A program made the position numbers and the translations under genes. Below are positions 40,882-51,917 of a stretch of DNA of 64,000 bases, in pieces; position 1 is the first letter of the stretch, and every line of letters starts with the position of its first letter. Source of the DNA: Vagococcus fluvialis (GTDB lineage Bacteria > Bacillota > Bacilli > Lactobacillales > Vagococcaceae); NCBI RefSeq assembly GCF_003337315.1, contig NZ_QPJV01000001.1, positions 1-64,000 of the forward strand, written 5' to 3'. The notes beneath the pieces are model-generated. The model saw only the letters and a program-made list of their open reading frames with translations, did not search any database and was not told the DNA's origin.

Positions 40882-43482
40882 TTACTCTTCAATTGCTGTT
40901 TTTTCAAATGTTAATTCATCATCAACTAATTTGATAACTACTTTTGTTTTTGGAGGTACATTTCCAGCCACAATTTCTTTAGCAAGTGGTGTTTCTACTT
41001 CTCTTGTCAAGAAACGTTTGATCGGTCTTGCACCGTAAATTGGATCATAAGCTTGTTCAGCAATCCATACATTTGCTTCATCAGAAATTTCTAAGTAGAT
41101 TTCTTGATGTTCTAAGCGTTTAGTTAATTGCTCAGTCATCTTAATAATAATTGATTTTACGTTTTCTAGGCTAAGCGGTGTAAATAAAATTGTGTCATCA
41201 ATACGGTTTAAGAATTCTGGTTTAAAGTGCGCTTTTAACATCGTCATAACAGCTTCAGATGTTTCAGGTAAAATATGCCCTTCTTCAGATACCCCTTCAA
41301 GAAGTAATTGTGAACCAATATTACTTGTCATAATTAAAACAGTGTTTTTAAAGTCTACAACGCGACCCTTAGAATCTGTTAATCGGCCATCATCTAAGAC
41401 TTGGAGTAATATATTAAAGACATCAGGATGTGCTTTTTCGATTTCATCAAGTAAGACAATTGTGTAAGGGCTTCTTCTAACAGCCTCAGTTAATTGTCCG
41501 CCTTCTTCATAACCTACATATCCAGGAGGAGCTCCTACAAGACGAGAGACACTGTGTTTTTCCATGTACTCACTCATATCAATACGAACCATGTGTTCTT
41601 CTGAATCAAATAAGTTTTCTGCTAAAGACTTAGCTAATTCTGTTTTACCTACACCAGTTGGTCCTAGGAATAAAAATGAGCCTAATGGTCGATTTGGATC
41701 TTGAAGGCCAGCACGTGATCTAATAACCGCATCTGAAACAGCATTAACTGCTTCATCTTGTCCGATTACACGACGATGAAGAGTTTCGTTAAGGCGTAAA
41801 ATCTTTTCACGTTCCCCTTCTTCTAATTTAGAAACTGGAATTCCTGTTAATCGTCCCACTACTGTTGCGATTTCTTTTTCAGTTACGACTTCTTGTACCA
41901 TTTTAGTATCAGAACTTTCTTTTGCTTCAAGTTCAGCTAGTTCCTGTTGAAGTTTTGGAATCGTTCCGTGTCTTAAAACAGCAGCCTCTTCTAAATCATA
42001 ATTATTTTCTGCATTTTCAAGTTGTGTTTTAGCAGCGTCGATTTCAGCACGTTTTTTATTAACTTTATCCACTTCTTCTTTTTCAGTTTCCCATTGCATT
42101 TTTAACATATTAGTTTCTTCGCGAAGCTCTGATAGTTCTTCTTGTAAAAGAGCAAGACGTTTTTTACTTGCGTCATCTTCTTCTTTTTTTAGAGCAGCTT
42201 CCTCAATTTCTAACTGCATTAAACGTCTTGTTACTTGGTCTAATTCAGTGGGCATAGAGTTCATTTCTACACGAATTGTTGCACAAGCTTCATCAACTAA
42301 ATCAATGGCCTTATCCGGTAAGAAACGGTCAGTAATGTAGCGATTTGATAATGTTGTTGCTGCAACTAACGCATTGTCGTGAATATTAACGCCGTGGTGA
42401 ATTTCAAAACGTTCTTTAAGTCCTCTTAAAATGCTAATAGTGTCTTCCACAGTTGGTTCTTTAACTAAAACTTTTTGGAAACGACGCTCTAAGGCTTTGT
42501 CTTTTTCCATGTATTCGCGATACTCATCTAAAGTAGTAGCGCCAATACAATGTAGTTCCCCACGAGCAAGCATTGGTTTTAATAAGTTACCTGCATCCAT
42601 GCTACCTTCAGTTTTACCTGCACCAACAATCGTATGAATTTCGTCAATGAATAGGATGATGTCACCATCACTTTTTTTCACTTCTTTTAAAACTGCTTTT
42701 AAGCGTTCTTCAAATTCACCGCGGAATTTAGCTCCAGCGATTAAAGCTCCCATATCTAAAGAAAAAATAGTTTTCCCTTTTAAGTTTTCAGGAACATCTT
42801 TTTTAACAATTCTTTGAGCGAGTCCTTCAATAATCGCTGTTTTACCGACACCAGGCTCTCCAATTAAAACTGGATTATTTTTTGTTTTACGTGAAAGAAT
42901 ACGAACCACATCACGAATTTCTTCGTCACGGCCAATAATTGGATCTTGTTTTCCGCTTTTAACAGCTTCAATCATATTAATCGCATATTTTTCTAATGCT
43001 TCGTATTGTTCTTCTTGGTTTTGAGATGTCACACGGTCTCCTCCTCTCATACTTTCTATTTTTTCTCGTACTTCTTTTTCAGTAATTTGTTGATTTTTTA
43101 AGAAGACTGTTAAAGGATGATTTTTTAATTTCATTAAAGCTAAAACAACGATTTCTGTTGAAAGAAAATCATCTTCAAACTTAGATCTTAGTTTATCTGC
43201 TTCTTGTAATAGGTTAAATAAATTTTGACTTAAATTTTGTCCATATTGAACATTGCCACCACTAACTTGTGGTAGTTTATCAATCTCTCTGTTAACTTCT
43301 TGCTCAAATGAGTCAAGGTTAACTCCTAATCCTTGGTAAAAATTTCTTGCAAAGTGATTAGGTTGTAAGAATATTTTCCATAGATGGACAATGTCAATGT
43401 TTTGTTGTTGTCTAGTTACTGCAATTTGTTGTGCTTCAGCAATTGCTTGTTGTAAGGTTGTTGTCATTTTTTCGATGTTCAT
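40882..43482 (-). CDS. clpB: Disaggregase chaperone ClpB
   Basis: An 866-residue AAA+ chaperone that dissolves protein aggregates with DnaK. An N-domain (about 1-145) precedes AAA1 with GEPGVGKTA, a coiled-coil M-domain (about 400-520) and AAA2 with [12 protein letters not shown] and DEIEKAH. The M-domain distinguishes it from ClpC/ClpE. The ATG with GGAGG at 7 nt was chosen; one 6 nt upstream touches the Shine-Dalgarno. A CtsR operator overlaps the promoter. Confidence 0.97.
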   Translation of the reverse strand: MNIEKMTTTLQQAIAEAQQIAVTRQQQNIDIVHLWKIFLQPNHFARNFYQGLGVNLDSFEQEVNREIDKLPQVSGGNVQYGQNLSQNLFNLLQEADKLRSKFEDDFLSTEIVVLALMKLKNHPLTVFLKNQQITEKEVREKIESMRGGDRVTSQNQEEQYEALEKYAINMIEAVKSGKQDPIIGRDEEIRDVVRILSRKTKNNPVLIGEPGVGKTAIIEGLAQRIVKKDVPENLKGKTIFSLDMGALIAGAKFRGEFEERLKAVLKEVKKSDGDIILFIDEIHTIVGAGKTEGSMDAGNLLKPMLARGELHCIGATTLDEYREYMEKDKALERRFQKVLVKEPTVEDTISILRGLKERFEIHHGVNIHDNALVAATTLSNRYITDRFLPDKAIDLVDEACATIRVEMNSMPTELDQVTRRLMQLEIEEAALKKEEDDASKKRLALLQEELSELREETNMLKMQWETEKEEVDKVNKKRAEIDAAKTQLENAENNYDLEEAAVLRHGTIPKLQQELAELEAKESSDTKMVQEVVTEKEIATVVGRLTGIPVSKLEEGEREKILRLNETLHRRVIGQDEAVNAVSDAVIRSRAGLQDPNRPLGSFLFLGPTGVGKTELAKSLAENLFDSEEHMVRIDMSEYMEKHSVSRLVGAPPGYVGYEEGGQLTEAVRRSPYTIVLLDEIEKAHPDVFNILLQVLDDGRLTDSKGRVVDFKNTVLIMTSNIGSQLLLEGVSEEGHILPETSEAVMTMLKAHFKPEFLNRIDDTILFTPLSLENVKSIIIKMTEQLTKRLEHQEIYLEISDEANVWIAEQAYDPIYGARPIKRFLTREVETPLAKEIVAGNVPPKTKVVIKLVDDELTFEKTAIEE

Positions 43483-43511
43483 TGTCATTCCTCCTCTTAC
43501 TTACATCTTAT

Positions 43512-43541
43512 ATTTTACTCTTTTGGTCAAAATAGGTCAAA
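43512..43541 (-). promoter_or_regulatory. clpB promoter with CtsR operator
   Basis: GGTCAAA (43525-43531), three bases, GGTCAAA (43535-43541) is a perfect CtsR heptad direct repeat. Leftward TTGACC (43535-43540), 17-bp spacer and TAAAAT (43512-43517) form the promoter it covers. A further AGTCAAA follows at 43547. Confidence 0.9.
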
Positions 43542-43550
43542 TGATAAGTC

Positions 43551-43575
43551 AAAAAAATAGACCTTAAAAGTCTAA
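43551..43575 (-). terminator. Weak terminator of the GNAT gene upstream of clpB
   Basis: A 6-bp stem (43557-43562 with 43570-43575) with a seven-U run in the leftward direction, overlapping the GNAT stop codon. Confidence 0.5.
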
Positions 43576-44030
43576 TTTTTTGTTAAGTCTTTTTTTAAAC
43601 AAACACATAGGGTATCCCCTATAAATTCAGCAAAATTTGGGACGATTTTATAACCTTGTTTTTCATAAAATCGAATAGCTTGAGTCATATCTGACCCAGT
43701 TTCTAAAACAGAAAAGTCAAAACCAGTCTTTTTGATATCTGTTTCAATTTCTTCTAGAAGTTGCCCCGATACATTAGCCCCGCGATAATCTGATTTAACA
43801 TACATCCGTTTAACTTCTGGTAAGGTATCACTTCTTAATTTCCAACAAGCACAACCGATAGCTACATTGTTTTCATATGCAACAAAAGCTGCATGCATAT
43901 CGTCTAAATTATGATGATTAGCATATGAAAGTGTTGTATCTTCTCCCCACTCTGCTACAAAAAATTGATTTAATTCATCTACTAAGCTTAATAGATCGTG
44001 ATGATTAGTTGGTACTTTTTTGATAGTCAT
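43572..44030 (-). CDS. GNAT-family N-acetyltransferase
   Basis: A 152-residue protein with VKRMYVKSDYRGANVSGQLLEEIE (acetyl-CoA motif, about residues 73-96) and the terminal RFYEKQGYKIVPNF block. The motif has RGANVSG in place of the usual RGxGxG/A, a common variant in YhbS/MarR-linked GNATs. The substrate is unknown. It lies 10 nt after the glycosyltransferase gene, probably in the same operon. Confidence 0.83.
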   Translation of the reverse strand: MTIKKVPTNHHDLLSLVDELNQFFVAEWGEDTTLSYANHHNLDDMHAAFVAYENNVAIGCACWKLRSDTLPEVKRMYVKSDYRGANVSGQLLEEIETDIKKTGFDFSVLETGSDMTQAIRFYEKQGYKIVPNFAEFIGDTLCVCLKKDLTKN

Positions 44031-44040
44031 AAATTACCTC

Positions 44041-44985
44041 CTAGTTTGTAAGTGAATCACTTTTTTCTTTTAAAATATAGATAGGTCTTTTTTTAGTTTC
44101 AAGAAAGGTTTTTCCTAAGTATTGCCCTAATATACCTAAACAAAATAACTGCAAGCCTCCTAAGGCTAAAATAATACAAACAAGAGATGGCCAACCAGAC
44201 GTTGGATCACCAAATATTAAAGCTCTAACAACTATAAAAATTAAAGCAATAATTGCTAGAATAAATGATAGCATGCCAACAACTGCTGAAATAATTAACG
44301 GGAATTCAGAAAAGGCGATAATGCCGTCTAAAGAATACATAAATAGTTGTCCAAATGACCAAGAAGATTTGCCTTCTTGTCTCTCTACATTTTCATACTC
44401 TAAATAAAAAGTATCAAAGCCTACCCAACTGAATAAGCCTTTTGAAAAGCGATTATACTCTTGTAATTCTAAAATAGCATCTACCATTTGTCTTGTCATC
44501 AGTCTAAAGTCCCTAGCACCATCAACGATTTGAACATCTGATATTTTATTAATTATTTTGTAGAATTTTTTAGCGAAAAAGGATCTAATTTTTGGCTCCC
44601 CTTCGCGATTTTTTCGTCTAGTCCCAATACAATCGTAGTTTTGTTCCGTTATCAAGCGATACATTTCAGGTAATAAGCTTGGTGGATCTTGTAAATCTGC
44701 ATCCATGACAGTAATTAAATCACCTGTTGCATGTTTTAATCCCGCATATAAAGCCGCTTCTTTTCCGAAATTTCTTGAAAATGATAAGTATTTTACTTGT
44801 TTTGGATCTTTATTTTCTAATATTTTTAATTGTTTTAGTGTGTTGTCAGATGAACCATCATTAACAAAGATAAACTCAAAGTTAAGTGGAGGCATCTGTT
44901 CTTTTATTTTCATTACTTCTTGATAAAAAGAGAGTATAGTTTCCTCTTCGTTGTAACAAGGTACAACTATAGATAATAATGTCAT
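44041..44985 (-). CDS. GT2 bactoprenol glycosyltransferase (CsbB/GtrB-like)
   Basis: A 314-residue GT2 enzyme. The catalytic domain (1-225) shows SIVVPCYNEEETI, the DxD-type DADLQDPP and the acceptor block DFRLMTRQMVDAI. Two C-terminal membrane helices follow. Such enzymes load glucose or GlcNAc onto undecaprenyl phosphate for transfer to wall polymers or lipoteichoic acid. A flippase and a transferase partner are expected, and the small membrane protein just upstream could be one of them. Confidence 0.88.
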   Translation of the reverse strand: MTLLSIVVPCYNEEETILSFYQEVMKIKEQMPPLNFEFIFVNDGSSDNTLKQLKILENKDPKQVKYLSFSRNFGKEAALYAGLKHATGDLITVMDADLQDPPSLLPEMYRLITEQNYDCIGTRRKNREGEPKIRSFFAKKFYKIINKISDVQIVDGARDFRLMTRQMVDAILELQEYNRFSKGLFSWVGFDTFYLEYENVERQEGKSSWSFGQLFMYSLDGIIAFSEFPLIISAVVGMLSFILAIIALIFIVVRALIFGDPTSGWPSLVCIILALGGLQLFCLGILGQYLGKTFLETKKRPIYILKEKSDSLTN

Positions 44986-45076
44986 CTTTAAGCCTTCTTT
45001 CCTTCACCTTTAATCATCATAACCTATACAAAATATAAATTAAAGAGACTAGAGAGTTATTTTTGACTTAAAAACT

Positions 45077-45505
45077 TTAGTCTCTTGTTTTAGATTTATG
45101 AGTTACCATAGTATAGATTGTTTTTACTAATATGAGTAAGCTTCCGATGACGATTAAACTGATTTGTAGGATATCCATTAATAAAACTTCTCTTTCGATT
45201 AATAAAGGCGTTTTATAAAGTAACTTAATCTGTCCAACAACCATACTTAAGACAAAACTACTACCTATTAATGTGAAACATAAAATAAAAAATGCATATT
45301 CAGGATCAATAGGTTCTTTCACCATTTTAATGACTGAAGGGACAAGCGTAGCTAAATAAAAGCTACTTATCAATTTAACTGAAAGAACATCCCGATTTGG
45401 TAGCTGGAATCCATTTAGATACAATGAAACAATAAGATTTAGAAGTAAAATACCAAGAAATAAAAGTAAAGATTTTGTATCAATTTTTCCGATAAACTTT
45501 TCCAT
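45077..45505 (-). CDS. Four-helix membrane protein of unknown function
   Basis: A 142-residue protein with four predicted helices and a short basic C-terminus. I do not recognise the family. It precedes the GT2 gene by 91 nt on the same strand, so it may take part in the same glycosylation pathway, but this is inference only. AAGGAAG lies before the ATG. Confidence 0.6.
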   Translation of the reverse strand: MEKFIGKIDTKSLLLFLGILLLNLIVSLYLNGFQLPNRDVLSVKLISSFYLATLVPSVIKMVKEPIDPEYAFFILCFTLIGSSFVLSMVVGQIKLLYKTPLLIEREVLLMDILQISLIVIGSLLILVKTIYTMVTHKSKTRD

Positions 45506-45577
45506 TTAGGCAACTTCCTTAAAAAATATTTTTCGTTATTTAATTTTACCTTGAGTCTATAGTTATGTCTACAAACA

Positions 45578-45606
45578 AAAAGCTATGACATAAGATCATA
45601 GCTTTT
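45578..45606 (-). terminator. Terminator of pepT
   Basis: An 11-bp perfect stem (45578-45588 with 45596-45606, 7-nt loop) with a U-rich tail in the leftward direction. Confidence 0.85.
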
Positions 45607-45611
45607 AAGTC

Positions 45612-46844
45612 TTATTTAGTTGCGTTTAAGCGTGCAATTTCAACGATTAAAGATGTTGCTTTCTCCATTGATTCAACAGCCACAAACTCAAAACGTCCGT
45701 GCATATTTTCTCCACCAGCAAAAATATTAGGAGTTGGAATTCCTAAGTAAGAAATTTTAGAACCATCTGTTCCACCACGTACAGCTTCAACTAATGGCTT
45801 AATATCAATGTTAGTCATAGCTTCTTCCACTAAAGAAATAATACTCATGTCTTTTTGAATAATATCTCCCATGTTGTAGTAAGAATCTTCCATTGTTAAA
45901 GTAACGCGGTCTTGACCAAACTCTTTGTTTTTACGGTCTACAATGTCTTGTAATAAAGCTTTACGAGCTTTGAATTTATCCATATCGTGGTCACGAATAA
46001 TATAAGCCATATTCGCTTCTTCTGGAACTCCGCTTAAATCAAGTAAATGGAAAAATCCTTCACGACCTTCTGTTTTTTCAGGGACTTCATCTTGTGGTAA
46101 TTCATTTTGAATATCAATTGCTACTTGAATCGCATTAATCATTGTGTTTTTAGCAGTTCCAGGGTGAACATTTTTACCTTCGATTTTAATAGTTGCTCCC
46201 GCGCCATTAAATGTTTCGAATTGTAATTCACCAACAGGTCCACCGTCCATCGTATAAGCAAAATCGACATCAAATTCAGAGACATCAAATTTATCGGCTC
46301 CCACACCGATTTCTTCATCTGGTCCAAATGCAACCATGATTTTACCATGTTCAATTTCAGGATGTGCTATTAAGTATTCCATAGCAGTAACAATTTCAGC
46401 AATTCCAGATTTATCATCTGCTCCTAAAAGTGTACTTCCATCAGTTGTAATTAATGTCTGACCTTTATAATTTTTTAAGTTAGGGAAATCAGTTGTTGTT
46501 AATTTGAATTTACCATCTTTATCTAAAGTGATATCTGACTCTCCATCATAGTTTTCTACAAACTGAGGGTTAACATTTGTTGCGTTAAAATCAGCTGTGT
46601 CTAAGTGGGCGATAAATCCGATACTACGTACCTCTTTATCAGTGTTACTTGGTAGAGTTCCAATTAGGAAACCATTTTTTTCATTGTAGAAAACATCTGA
46701 AAGTCCGATTTCTTCAATTTCCTTTTTTAATGTTAAAGCAAACTCAACTTGTGTATGTGTTGAGGGAGTTGTGGTACTTGTCGCATCAGAGCGAGTTTCT
46801 GTTTTAACGTAATCGATAAAACGTGGGACTAAATTTTTATACAT
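45612..46844 (-). CDS. pepT: Peptidase T (tripeptidase)
   Basis: A 410-residue cytoplasmic zinc aminotripeptidase of the M20 family. Zinc ligands are visible in [26 protein letters not shown] and [13 protein letters not shown]; the [19 protein letters not shown] and [12 protein letters not shown] blocks are diagnostic for PepT. The ATG following AAAGGAGAG was chosen over an in-frame start 27 nt earlier. It follows the Nif3-like gene by 13 nt and is probably cotranscribed with it. Confidence 0.95.
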   Translation of the reverse strand: MYKNLVPRFIDYVKTETRSDATSTTTPSTHTQVEFALTLKKEIEEIGLSDVFYNEKNGFLIGTLPSNTDKEVRSIGFIAHLDTADFNATNVNPQFVENYDGESDITLDKDGKFKLTTTDFPNLKNYKGQTLITTDGSTLLGADDKSGIAEIVTAMEYLIAHPEIEHGKIMVAFGPDEEIGVGADKFDVSEFDVDFAYTMDGGPVGELQFETFNGAGATIKIEGKNVHPGTAKNTMINAIQVAIDIQNELPQDEVPEKTEGREGFFHLLDLSGVPEEANMAYIIRDHDMDKFKARKALLQDIVDRKNKEFGQDRVTLTMEDSYYNMGDIIQKDMSIISLVEEAMTNIDIKPLVEAVRGGTDGSKISYLGIPTPNIFAGGENMHGRFEFVAVESMEKATSLIVEIARLNATK

Positions 46845-46857
46845 ATGTATCTCTCCT

Positions 46858-47979
46858 TTAAATAAATTCAAATGGGTTAGTATTTGTTTCGCTTATCATA
46901 AATGAAACATCCCAATTATTCTCTTTTTTCCAAGTATTAAATAGTTCTACAAACTTTTCTTTGCATAACTCTTCAATGTAATGTCCAGGATCAATAACTG
47001 ATAGTTTTTCTTCAATCATGTCATGGGCTGTGTGGTAATAAACATCACCAGTGATATAAACATCGGCTTTTTTCTTCAAAGCATCTTTGTAAAATTTCTC
47101 ACCACTACCACCGCAAATGGCGATTCGTTTAACTTCTTTGTCCTTTGTGTCAGTGATAAGTCTTAAGCCATCTAAATGAAACACCGTTTTAACTTTTTTA
47201 GTAAAATCCATTAAACTCATAGGCTCTTTCAAGTCACCAACTCGACCTAAACCATATTCGTCTTTCAAGTTTTCAACTGTAAAAATGTCAAAGGCTGGTT
47301 CTTCGTAAGGATGAACTTTAATAAGTGATTGAATAACTTCTTTTTCAATTAATTCAGAAAATAGAAATTCAATTCTGTCCTCTTCCACTACTTCAATGTT
47401 ATCTTTTTCTCCAATGTAAGGAGTTGCTCCATTTATAGGTTTAAATCGACCTGTTCCAGAACTTGTATAGCTACAGTCACTGTAGTCAGGACCAATTTGA
47501 CCAACACCAATTTTAGCCATCTGTTCTCTAATTAAACCAGAATGACTTCTTGGAGTGAAGACGACTAATTTTTTATAGTTAAATGAATGAGTTTTTGTGA
47601 CAAAATCATCAGGAATTATGTCTAGTTTTTCTAAAAACCAATCATTTAAGCCAGGAGACACAATATCCATATTAGTATGTGCGGCATAAACTGCGATATC
47701 ATTCTTAATTAAGTCCGCATACATCTGAGTTTGAAAATCATCTGTTGTCAGACGTTTTATCGGTCTAAAAATCGGTGGATGTTTAGCAATAATTAAGTCC
47801 ACTTTTTTTTCAATAGCTTCCTTTACAACAGCTGGTCTTACATCTAAAGTCATCATAATATTTTTAACAGGTTTGTTAAGTGTTCCTATATGAAGGCCTA
47901 CAGGATCTCCTTTTTCAGCTAAGTATAAAGGGCAATAACTTTCTAATCTTTGGATAAATTCATATCCTGTGATACTCAT
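46858..47979 (-). CDS. Nif3-like dinuclear metal centre protein (YqfO)
   Basis: A 373-residue protein of the Nif3/YqfO family. The two halves of the Nif3 fold carry metal-binding histidines ([51 protein letters not shown]), and a PII/CutA-like domain is inserted between them (about 135-240). Biochemical role is unsettled; GTP cyclohydrolase-like activity has been proposed for relatives. Overlaps trmK by 4 nt, as in most Firmicutes. Confidence 0.92.
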   Translation of the reverse strand: MSITGYEFIQRLESYCPLYLAEKGDPVGLHIGTLNKPVKNIMMTLDVRPAVVKEAIEKKVDLIIAKHPPIFRPIKRLTTDDFQTQMYADLIKNDIAVYAAHTNMDIVSPGLNDWFLEKLDIIPDDFVTKTHSFNYKKLVVFTPRSHSGLIREQMAKIGVGQIGPDYSDCSYTSSGTGRFKPINGATPYIGEKDNIEVVEEDRIEFLFSELIEKEVIQSLIKVHPYEEPAFDIFTVENLKDEYGLGRVGDLKEPMSLMDFTKKVKTVFHLDGLRLITDTKDKEVKRIAICGGSGEKFYKDALKKKADVYITGDVYYHTAHDMIEEKLSVIDPGHYIEELCKEKFVELFNTWKKENNWDVSFMISETNTNPFEFI

Positions 47980-48677
47980 TTTAGCACCTCTTTTACTAAG
48001 TTAATTTTAGTTTGGATTTCTTCTATCTTTTCAGATACATTCTTAGTTGATTTTTCTAATTGAGTTAAAATATTTTCAAATTGTTTCAACTCATGTTGCC
48101 ATTTATTAGTAAAAATAGGTCCTTGTTGTTTTAATAAATGTGGTCCAAAAAGTAATTCTTTTTCTGATAGGGGAATTAAGTTTTCTCTTTTTTTAGCTAC
48201 AATAATTTCGTAAGTTTTTTCGTTTTCACGTATAATATCTTCTTTAATAATTTCATAATAATTATTTACTAACCAAGTTCTTAAAGTAGGTTCACCAATA
48301 TTGGGCTGTAAAACAAGAGTTTCTTTGCCTGTTAGATGATTTCCTAAAAGACCACGATGTAATATGTCACGAATTAATGAGCCACCCATTCCACAAATTG
48401 AAATCGCTGTAACATTGTCCTCAGGGCTAACAACAGCAAGTCCATCGCCTTTTCTAACATCAATTTTATCAACTAAATTAAGTTCAGCGACTAAGTTTTT
48501 GGCAGACAGATAAGGACCGTCTACTACTTCTCCAGCAATAGCTGAACTAATTTTATTATTCATTATTAAGTAGGCAGGTAAATACGCATGGTCGCTACCA
48601 ATATCTGCTAGAATTGCCCCTTCTGGTACAAATTCTCCTGCTCGGTGTAATCTTTCTGATAAGTGTTTATAATCCAT
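47976..48677 (-). CDS. trmK: tRNA adenine-22 N1-methyltransferase TrmK
   Basis: A 233-residue SAM-dependent enzyme that methylates A22 of tRNA. The SAM-binding motif ADIGSDHAYLPAYL (about 24-37) and the catalytic-region motif SICGMGGSLI are present, and a C-terminal coiled coil (about 190-230) is typical. It lies upstream of and overlaps the Nif3-like gene. Confidence 0.93.
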   Translation of the reverse strand: MDYKHLSERLHRAGEFVPEGAILADIGSDHAYLPAYLIMNNKISSAIAGEVVDGPYLSAKNLVAELNLVDKIDVRKGDGLAVVSPEDNVTAISICGMGGSLIRDILHRGLLGNHLTGKETLVLQPNIGEPTLRTWLVNNYYEIIKEDIIRENEKTYEIIVAKKRENLIPLSEKELLFGPHLLKQQGPIFTNKWQHELKQFENILTQLEKSTKNVSEKIEEIQTKINLVKEVLK

Positions 48678-48750
48678 GTATCTACCATCCTCATTTTAAT
48701 CTCATAAAACGATTATATCATTAATCTATTTAATTTAAATAACTAAAGGT

Positions 48751-48781
48751 AATAAAAAAGAGTTATCTTTACGATAACTCT
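48751..48781 (-). terminator. Terminator of the dnaG-rpoD operon
   Basis: A 9-bp perfect stem (48759-48767 with 48773-48781, 5-nt loop) with a U-run in the leftward direction, 9 nt after the rpoD stop codon. Confidence 0.88.
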
Positions 48782-48789
48782 AAAAAATC

Positions 48790-49899
48790 TTATTCTAAGA
48801 AATCTTTTAATTGTTTAGAACGAGATGGATGTCTTAATTTTCTTAATGCTTTAGCTTCAATTTGACGGATACGTTCTCTTGTTACACCGAAAACTTTTCC
48901 TACTTCTTCTAAAGTTCTTGTACGTCCATCATCAAGACCAAAACGTAAACGCAGTACATTTTCTTCACGGTCTGTTAGTGTATCTAAAACACTTTCTAAT
49001 TGCTCTTTTAATAATTCATATGCAGCATGTTCAGCTGGACTTGTTGCTTCTTGATCTTCAATGAAATCGCCTAAATGAGAATCATCTTCCTCACCAATTG
49101 GTGTTTCTAATGAAACTGGCTCTTGAGCAATTTTTAAGATTTCACGAACTTTTTCAGCTGGTAAATCCATTTCAGCACCGATTTCTTCTGGAGTCGGTTC
49201 GCGTCCTAAGTCTTGTAGTAATTGACGTTGAATACGGATTAATTTGTTAATTGTTTCAACCATATGAACTGGGATACGAATTGTTCTTGCTTGGTCAGCG
49301 ATAGCACGAGTAATCGCTTGACGAATCCACCAAGTTGCATAAGTAGAGAATTTAAATCCTTTTTCATGGTCAAATTTTTCTACAGCTTTCATTAATCCCA
49401 TGTTACCTTCTTGGATTAAATCAAGGAATTGCATACCACGTCCCACATAACGTTTAGCAATACTTACTACTAATCTGAGGTTGGCTTCTGCTAATTCTTG
49501 TTTAGCTTCTGGGTCACCTTCTTTGATTCTTAAGGCTAAAGCAACCTCTTCATCAGCTGTTAAAAGTGACACACGACCAATTTCTTTTAAATACATACGA
49601 ACAGGGTCATTAATTTTAACACCAGCAGGAGCGATTAAATCTTCTTCTTTTTCTTTTTCAGTTTCTTCTTTTTTATTTGTTGCTTTAAGACTGCGTTCAC
49701 TAGGCTCACCATTTTCGTCTACAACACTGATTCCAGCATCTTCAACTTTTTGGATTAAAGAATCCATTTCATCTGAATCTAGTTCAAAAGGTGTTGCTAA
49801 CTTATCTGTTAACTCATCGAAAACAACTTGCCCCTTTACCTTATTCTCTTTGATAAATTTATCTACTTCTTTTTTGTACATGTCTTTATTTACTGACAT
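48790..49899 (-). CDS. rpoD: Primary sigma factor RpoD (SigA)
   Basis: A 369-residue vegetative sigma factor. Region 1.1 is present in short Gram-positive form (1-70), followed by an acidic linker, region 1.2 ([11 protein letters not shown]), region 2 ([14 protein letters not shown]), region 3, and region 4 ([19 protein letters not shown]). The promoters found in this window (TTGACA-17-TATAAT) fit it. It lies 20 nt downstream of dnaG. Confidence 0.98.
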   Translation of the reverse strand: MSVNKDMYKKEVDKFIKENKVKGQVVFDELTDKLATPFELDSDEMDSLIQKVEDAGISVVDENGEPSERSLKATNKKEETEKEKEEDLIAPAGVKINDPVRMYLKEIGRVSLLTADEEVALALRIKEGDPEAKQELAEANLRLVVSIAKRYVGRGMQFLDLIQEGNMGLMKAVEKFDHEKGFKFSTYATWWIRQAITRAIADQARTIRIPVHMVETINKLIRIQRQLLQDLGREPTPEEIGAEMDLPAEKVREILKIAQEPVSLETPIGEEDDSHLGDFIEDQEATSPAEHAAYELLKEQLESVLDTLTDREENVLRLRFGLDDGRTRTLEEVGKVFGVTRERIRQIEAKALRKLRHPSRSKQLKDFLE

Positions 49900-49919
49900 A
49901 AAAGAAATCCCCCTTTAGA

Positions 49920-51767
49920 TTAAATCGATTTAAGTTGTTTCTGTAACATAATAATTTGAAGTGTTGCCTCGGCTTCTAAGTCGCTATTTCCAACTCGTCT
50001 AGCTTCTTGTTGGTCATTAATCAAAGTGTTAATTCGCTCTTGAATCTCCCCTTTTTTAATAACTAATAAGCAATCCTCTAATTCTTGTTTGGTGCTTTCT
50101 TCACTGAAGTTTTGCATCGTGGTTTGAATTAAAACTTGTTTTAGCTCTTGCTCTTTTAAATAATCAAGAAAATCTGCAATGACTATCTCTCCGTGAAGTT
50201 GTATATAATTAGTTAAATGTAAATATAACTCCTGGTAAACATCATGAGCAAAAGTTAAATCTTCTCTTGCTGATAAAAACTGATAAGCACTTCTTTCAGT
50301 TAATAATCTAAAAATTAGTGTCATTTCAGCCTTCTCTACTTGGCCAATTTTTTTAACTTCATAGTGTTTTGGAATGACTATTTCTTTTTCTCCGTAATCT
50401 TCCTGAGAATAAGATGCCATGCTTTGTTGTTTGAAACTTTGTTTTTTCGTTCGTAATTCATTTTGTAAAGTGTTTTTTGAGACATGAAACTCATCTGCTA
50501 ATTGACTTAAGGCTAAGTCCACTTCGACAATTGATGACACATGAATTAACTCGCCAAGTAACTCGTCAATATAGAGAAGTTTATCAGCTTCAATGGTCAA
50601 ATTTTTATTACGTTTTAGATAATCTTTTTTAAACTGAAAAACAGTTTCGCGGCTATTTTTAATTAGTTGATGTAAGTTGTCTTCACCGTATTTTCTACGG
50701 TAATCATCAGGGTCCATTTTGTCAGGAATACTAATAATTTGAATTCCCATAGAGCTTTGATTAGATAATAAATCAATAGCACGACTTGTTGCTTCAATAC
50801 CAGCATTATCACCATCATAGGCTATCAAAACTTCGTCACTAATTTTTTCAAGGGCATTAATTTGTTCCATTGTTAAACTTGTTCCCATTGAGGCAACACC
50901 GTTTTTTACACCTGACATCCAAGCAGAAATAACATCCATAAATCCTTCAAACAAAATAACTTCATTTTTCTTTCTAATTTCCGTTCGACTTTGATGGAAA
51001 TTATATAAGATAAATCTTTTATTAAATAAATCTGTTTCTGGACTATTTAAATACTTCGGCTGATCAGTTGCATCAAAATCCACGTCCTCTAAAATTCGAC
51101 CTGAAAAACCAATTACTTTCCCTTGGAAATTTGTAATGGGAAACATAATTCGTTGATAGAATCGGTCAATCCAATTACCATCTTCAAGTTGAAATAGCAA
51201 GCCTGTTTTCTTTAATACCTCATCTGAGTAGTTATCTTTTTCTAATACCTTGTGTAAGAGTCGACGATCCCTTGGAGCAAAACCAATTTGGAAGGTTTTA
51301 ATCACCTCTTCAGTTAAGCCTCGTTCTTTCAAATATTCAAGCGCTTTTTCTCCGACTTGAGTGTTCATCAAAATATGATGATATAACTCACTGGTTTTTT
51401 CATGAATTTGAATGAGTTGAGACTCTTCAAGAACTTTTGGTGACATCACTTGGGGTCTGTTAGTAAGATTAAGTGAGACAGAAATATTTGCTAAATCTGC
51501 TACTTTTTCAACAGATTCTGGGAAACTTAACCCTTCAATCTCCTGGATGAATGAAAAGACATTACCACCTTTTCCACAACCGAAGCAGTGAAAAATTTGT
51601 TTATCCTCTGCTACTGAAAAGGATGGTGATTTTTCATTGTGAAAGGGACATAAGCCTAGATAGTTTTTACCAGACTTTTTCAATTGAACATACTGCCCAA
51701 CAACATCAACAATGTTTGTCTGTTGTCTAACCATTTCAATTGTTTCTTGAGGGATTAATTGTGCCAC
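49920..51767 (-). CDS. dnaG: DNA primase DnaG
   Basis: A 615-residue primase. The N-terminal CHC2 zinc finger (CPFHNEKSPSF ... FHCFGCGKGGNVF) precedes the TOPRIM core (VILFEGFMDVISAW, AYDGDNAGIEA, DPDD) and a C-terminal helicase-binding domain. The start is GTG with GGGGAGG upstream. It forms an operon with rpoD. Confidence 0.97.
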   Translation of the reverse strand: MAQLIPQETIEMVRQQTNIVDVVGQYVQLKKSGKNYLGLCPFHNEKSPSFSVAEDKQIFHCFGCGKGGNVFSFIQEIEGLSFPESVEKVADLANISVSLNLTNRPQVMSPKVLEESQLIQIHEKTSELYHHILMNTQVGEKALEYLKERGLTEEVIKTFQIGFAPRDRRLLHKVLEKDNYSDEVLKKTGLLFQLEDGNWIDRFYQRIMFPITNFQGKVIGFSGRILEDVDFDATDQPKYLNSPETDLFNKRFILYNFHQSRTEIRKKNEVILFEGFMDVISAWMSGVKNGVASMGTSLTMEQINALEKISDEVLIAYDGDNAGIEATSRAIDLLSNQSSMGIQIISIPDKMDPDDYRRKYGEDNLHQLIKNSRETVFQFKKDYLKRNKNLTIEADKLLYIDELLGELIHVSSIVEVDLALSQLADEFHVSKNTLQNELRTKKQSFKQQSMASYSQEDYGEKEIVIPKHYEVKKIGQVEKAEMTLIFRLLTERSAYQFLSAREDLTFAHDVYQELYLHLTNYIQLHGEIVIADFLDYLKEQELKQVLIQTTMQNFSEESTKQELEDCLLVIKKGEIQERINTLINDQQEARRVGNSDLEAEATLQIIMLQKQLKSI

Positions 51768-51800
51768 TATTAATAACCTCCCCTTATCATTTTAAAGTGA

Positions 51801-51828
51801 CAAAAGTCGCACTGAATCCAGTGCGACT
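51801..51828 (-). terminator. Terminator of the P-type ATPase gene
   Basis: A 10-bp perfect stem (51805-51814 with 51819-51828, AATC loop) followed by four U residues in the leftward direction. It sits between the ATPase stop and the dnaG start and so insulates the operon. Confidence 0.7.
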
Positions 51829-51917
51829 ATATGACACAAATCTACAACTTAAAGTATACCATATCCTATAAATAAAGCCAGTTTTTCTTCTTATTTTCAT
51901 AAAAACTTTCTTAAGAG

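Noticed and set aside
45042-45086. Inverted repeat over the stop of the four-helix membrane protein gene as terminator
   Set aside because: The loop is about 20 nt long and no proper U-run follows; it is left unassigned.
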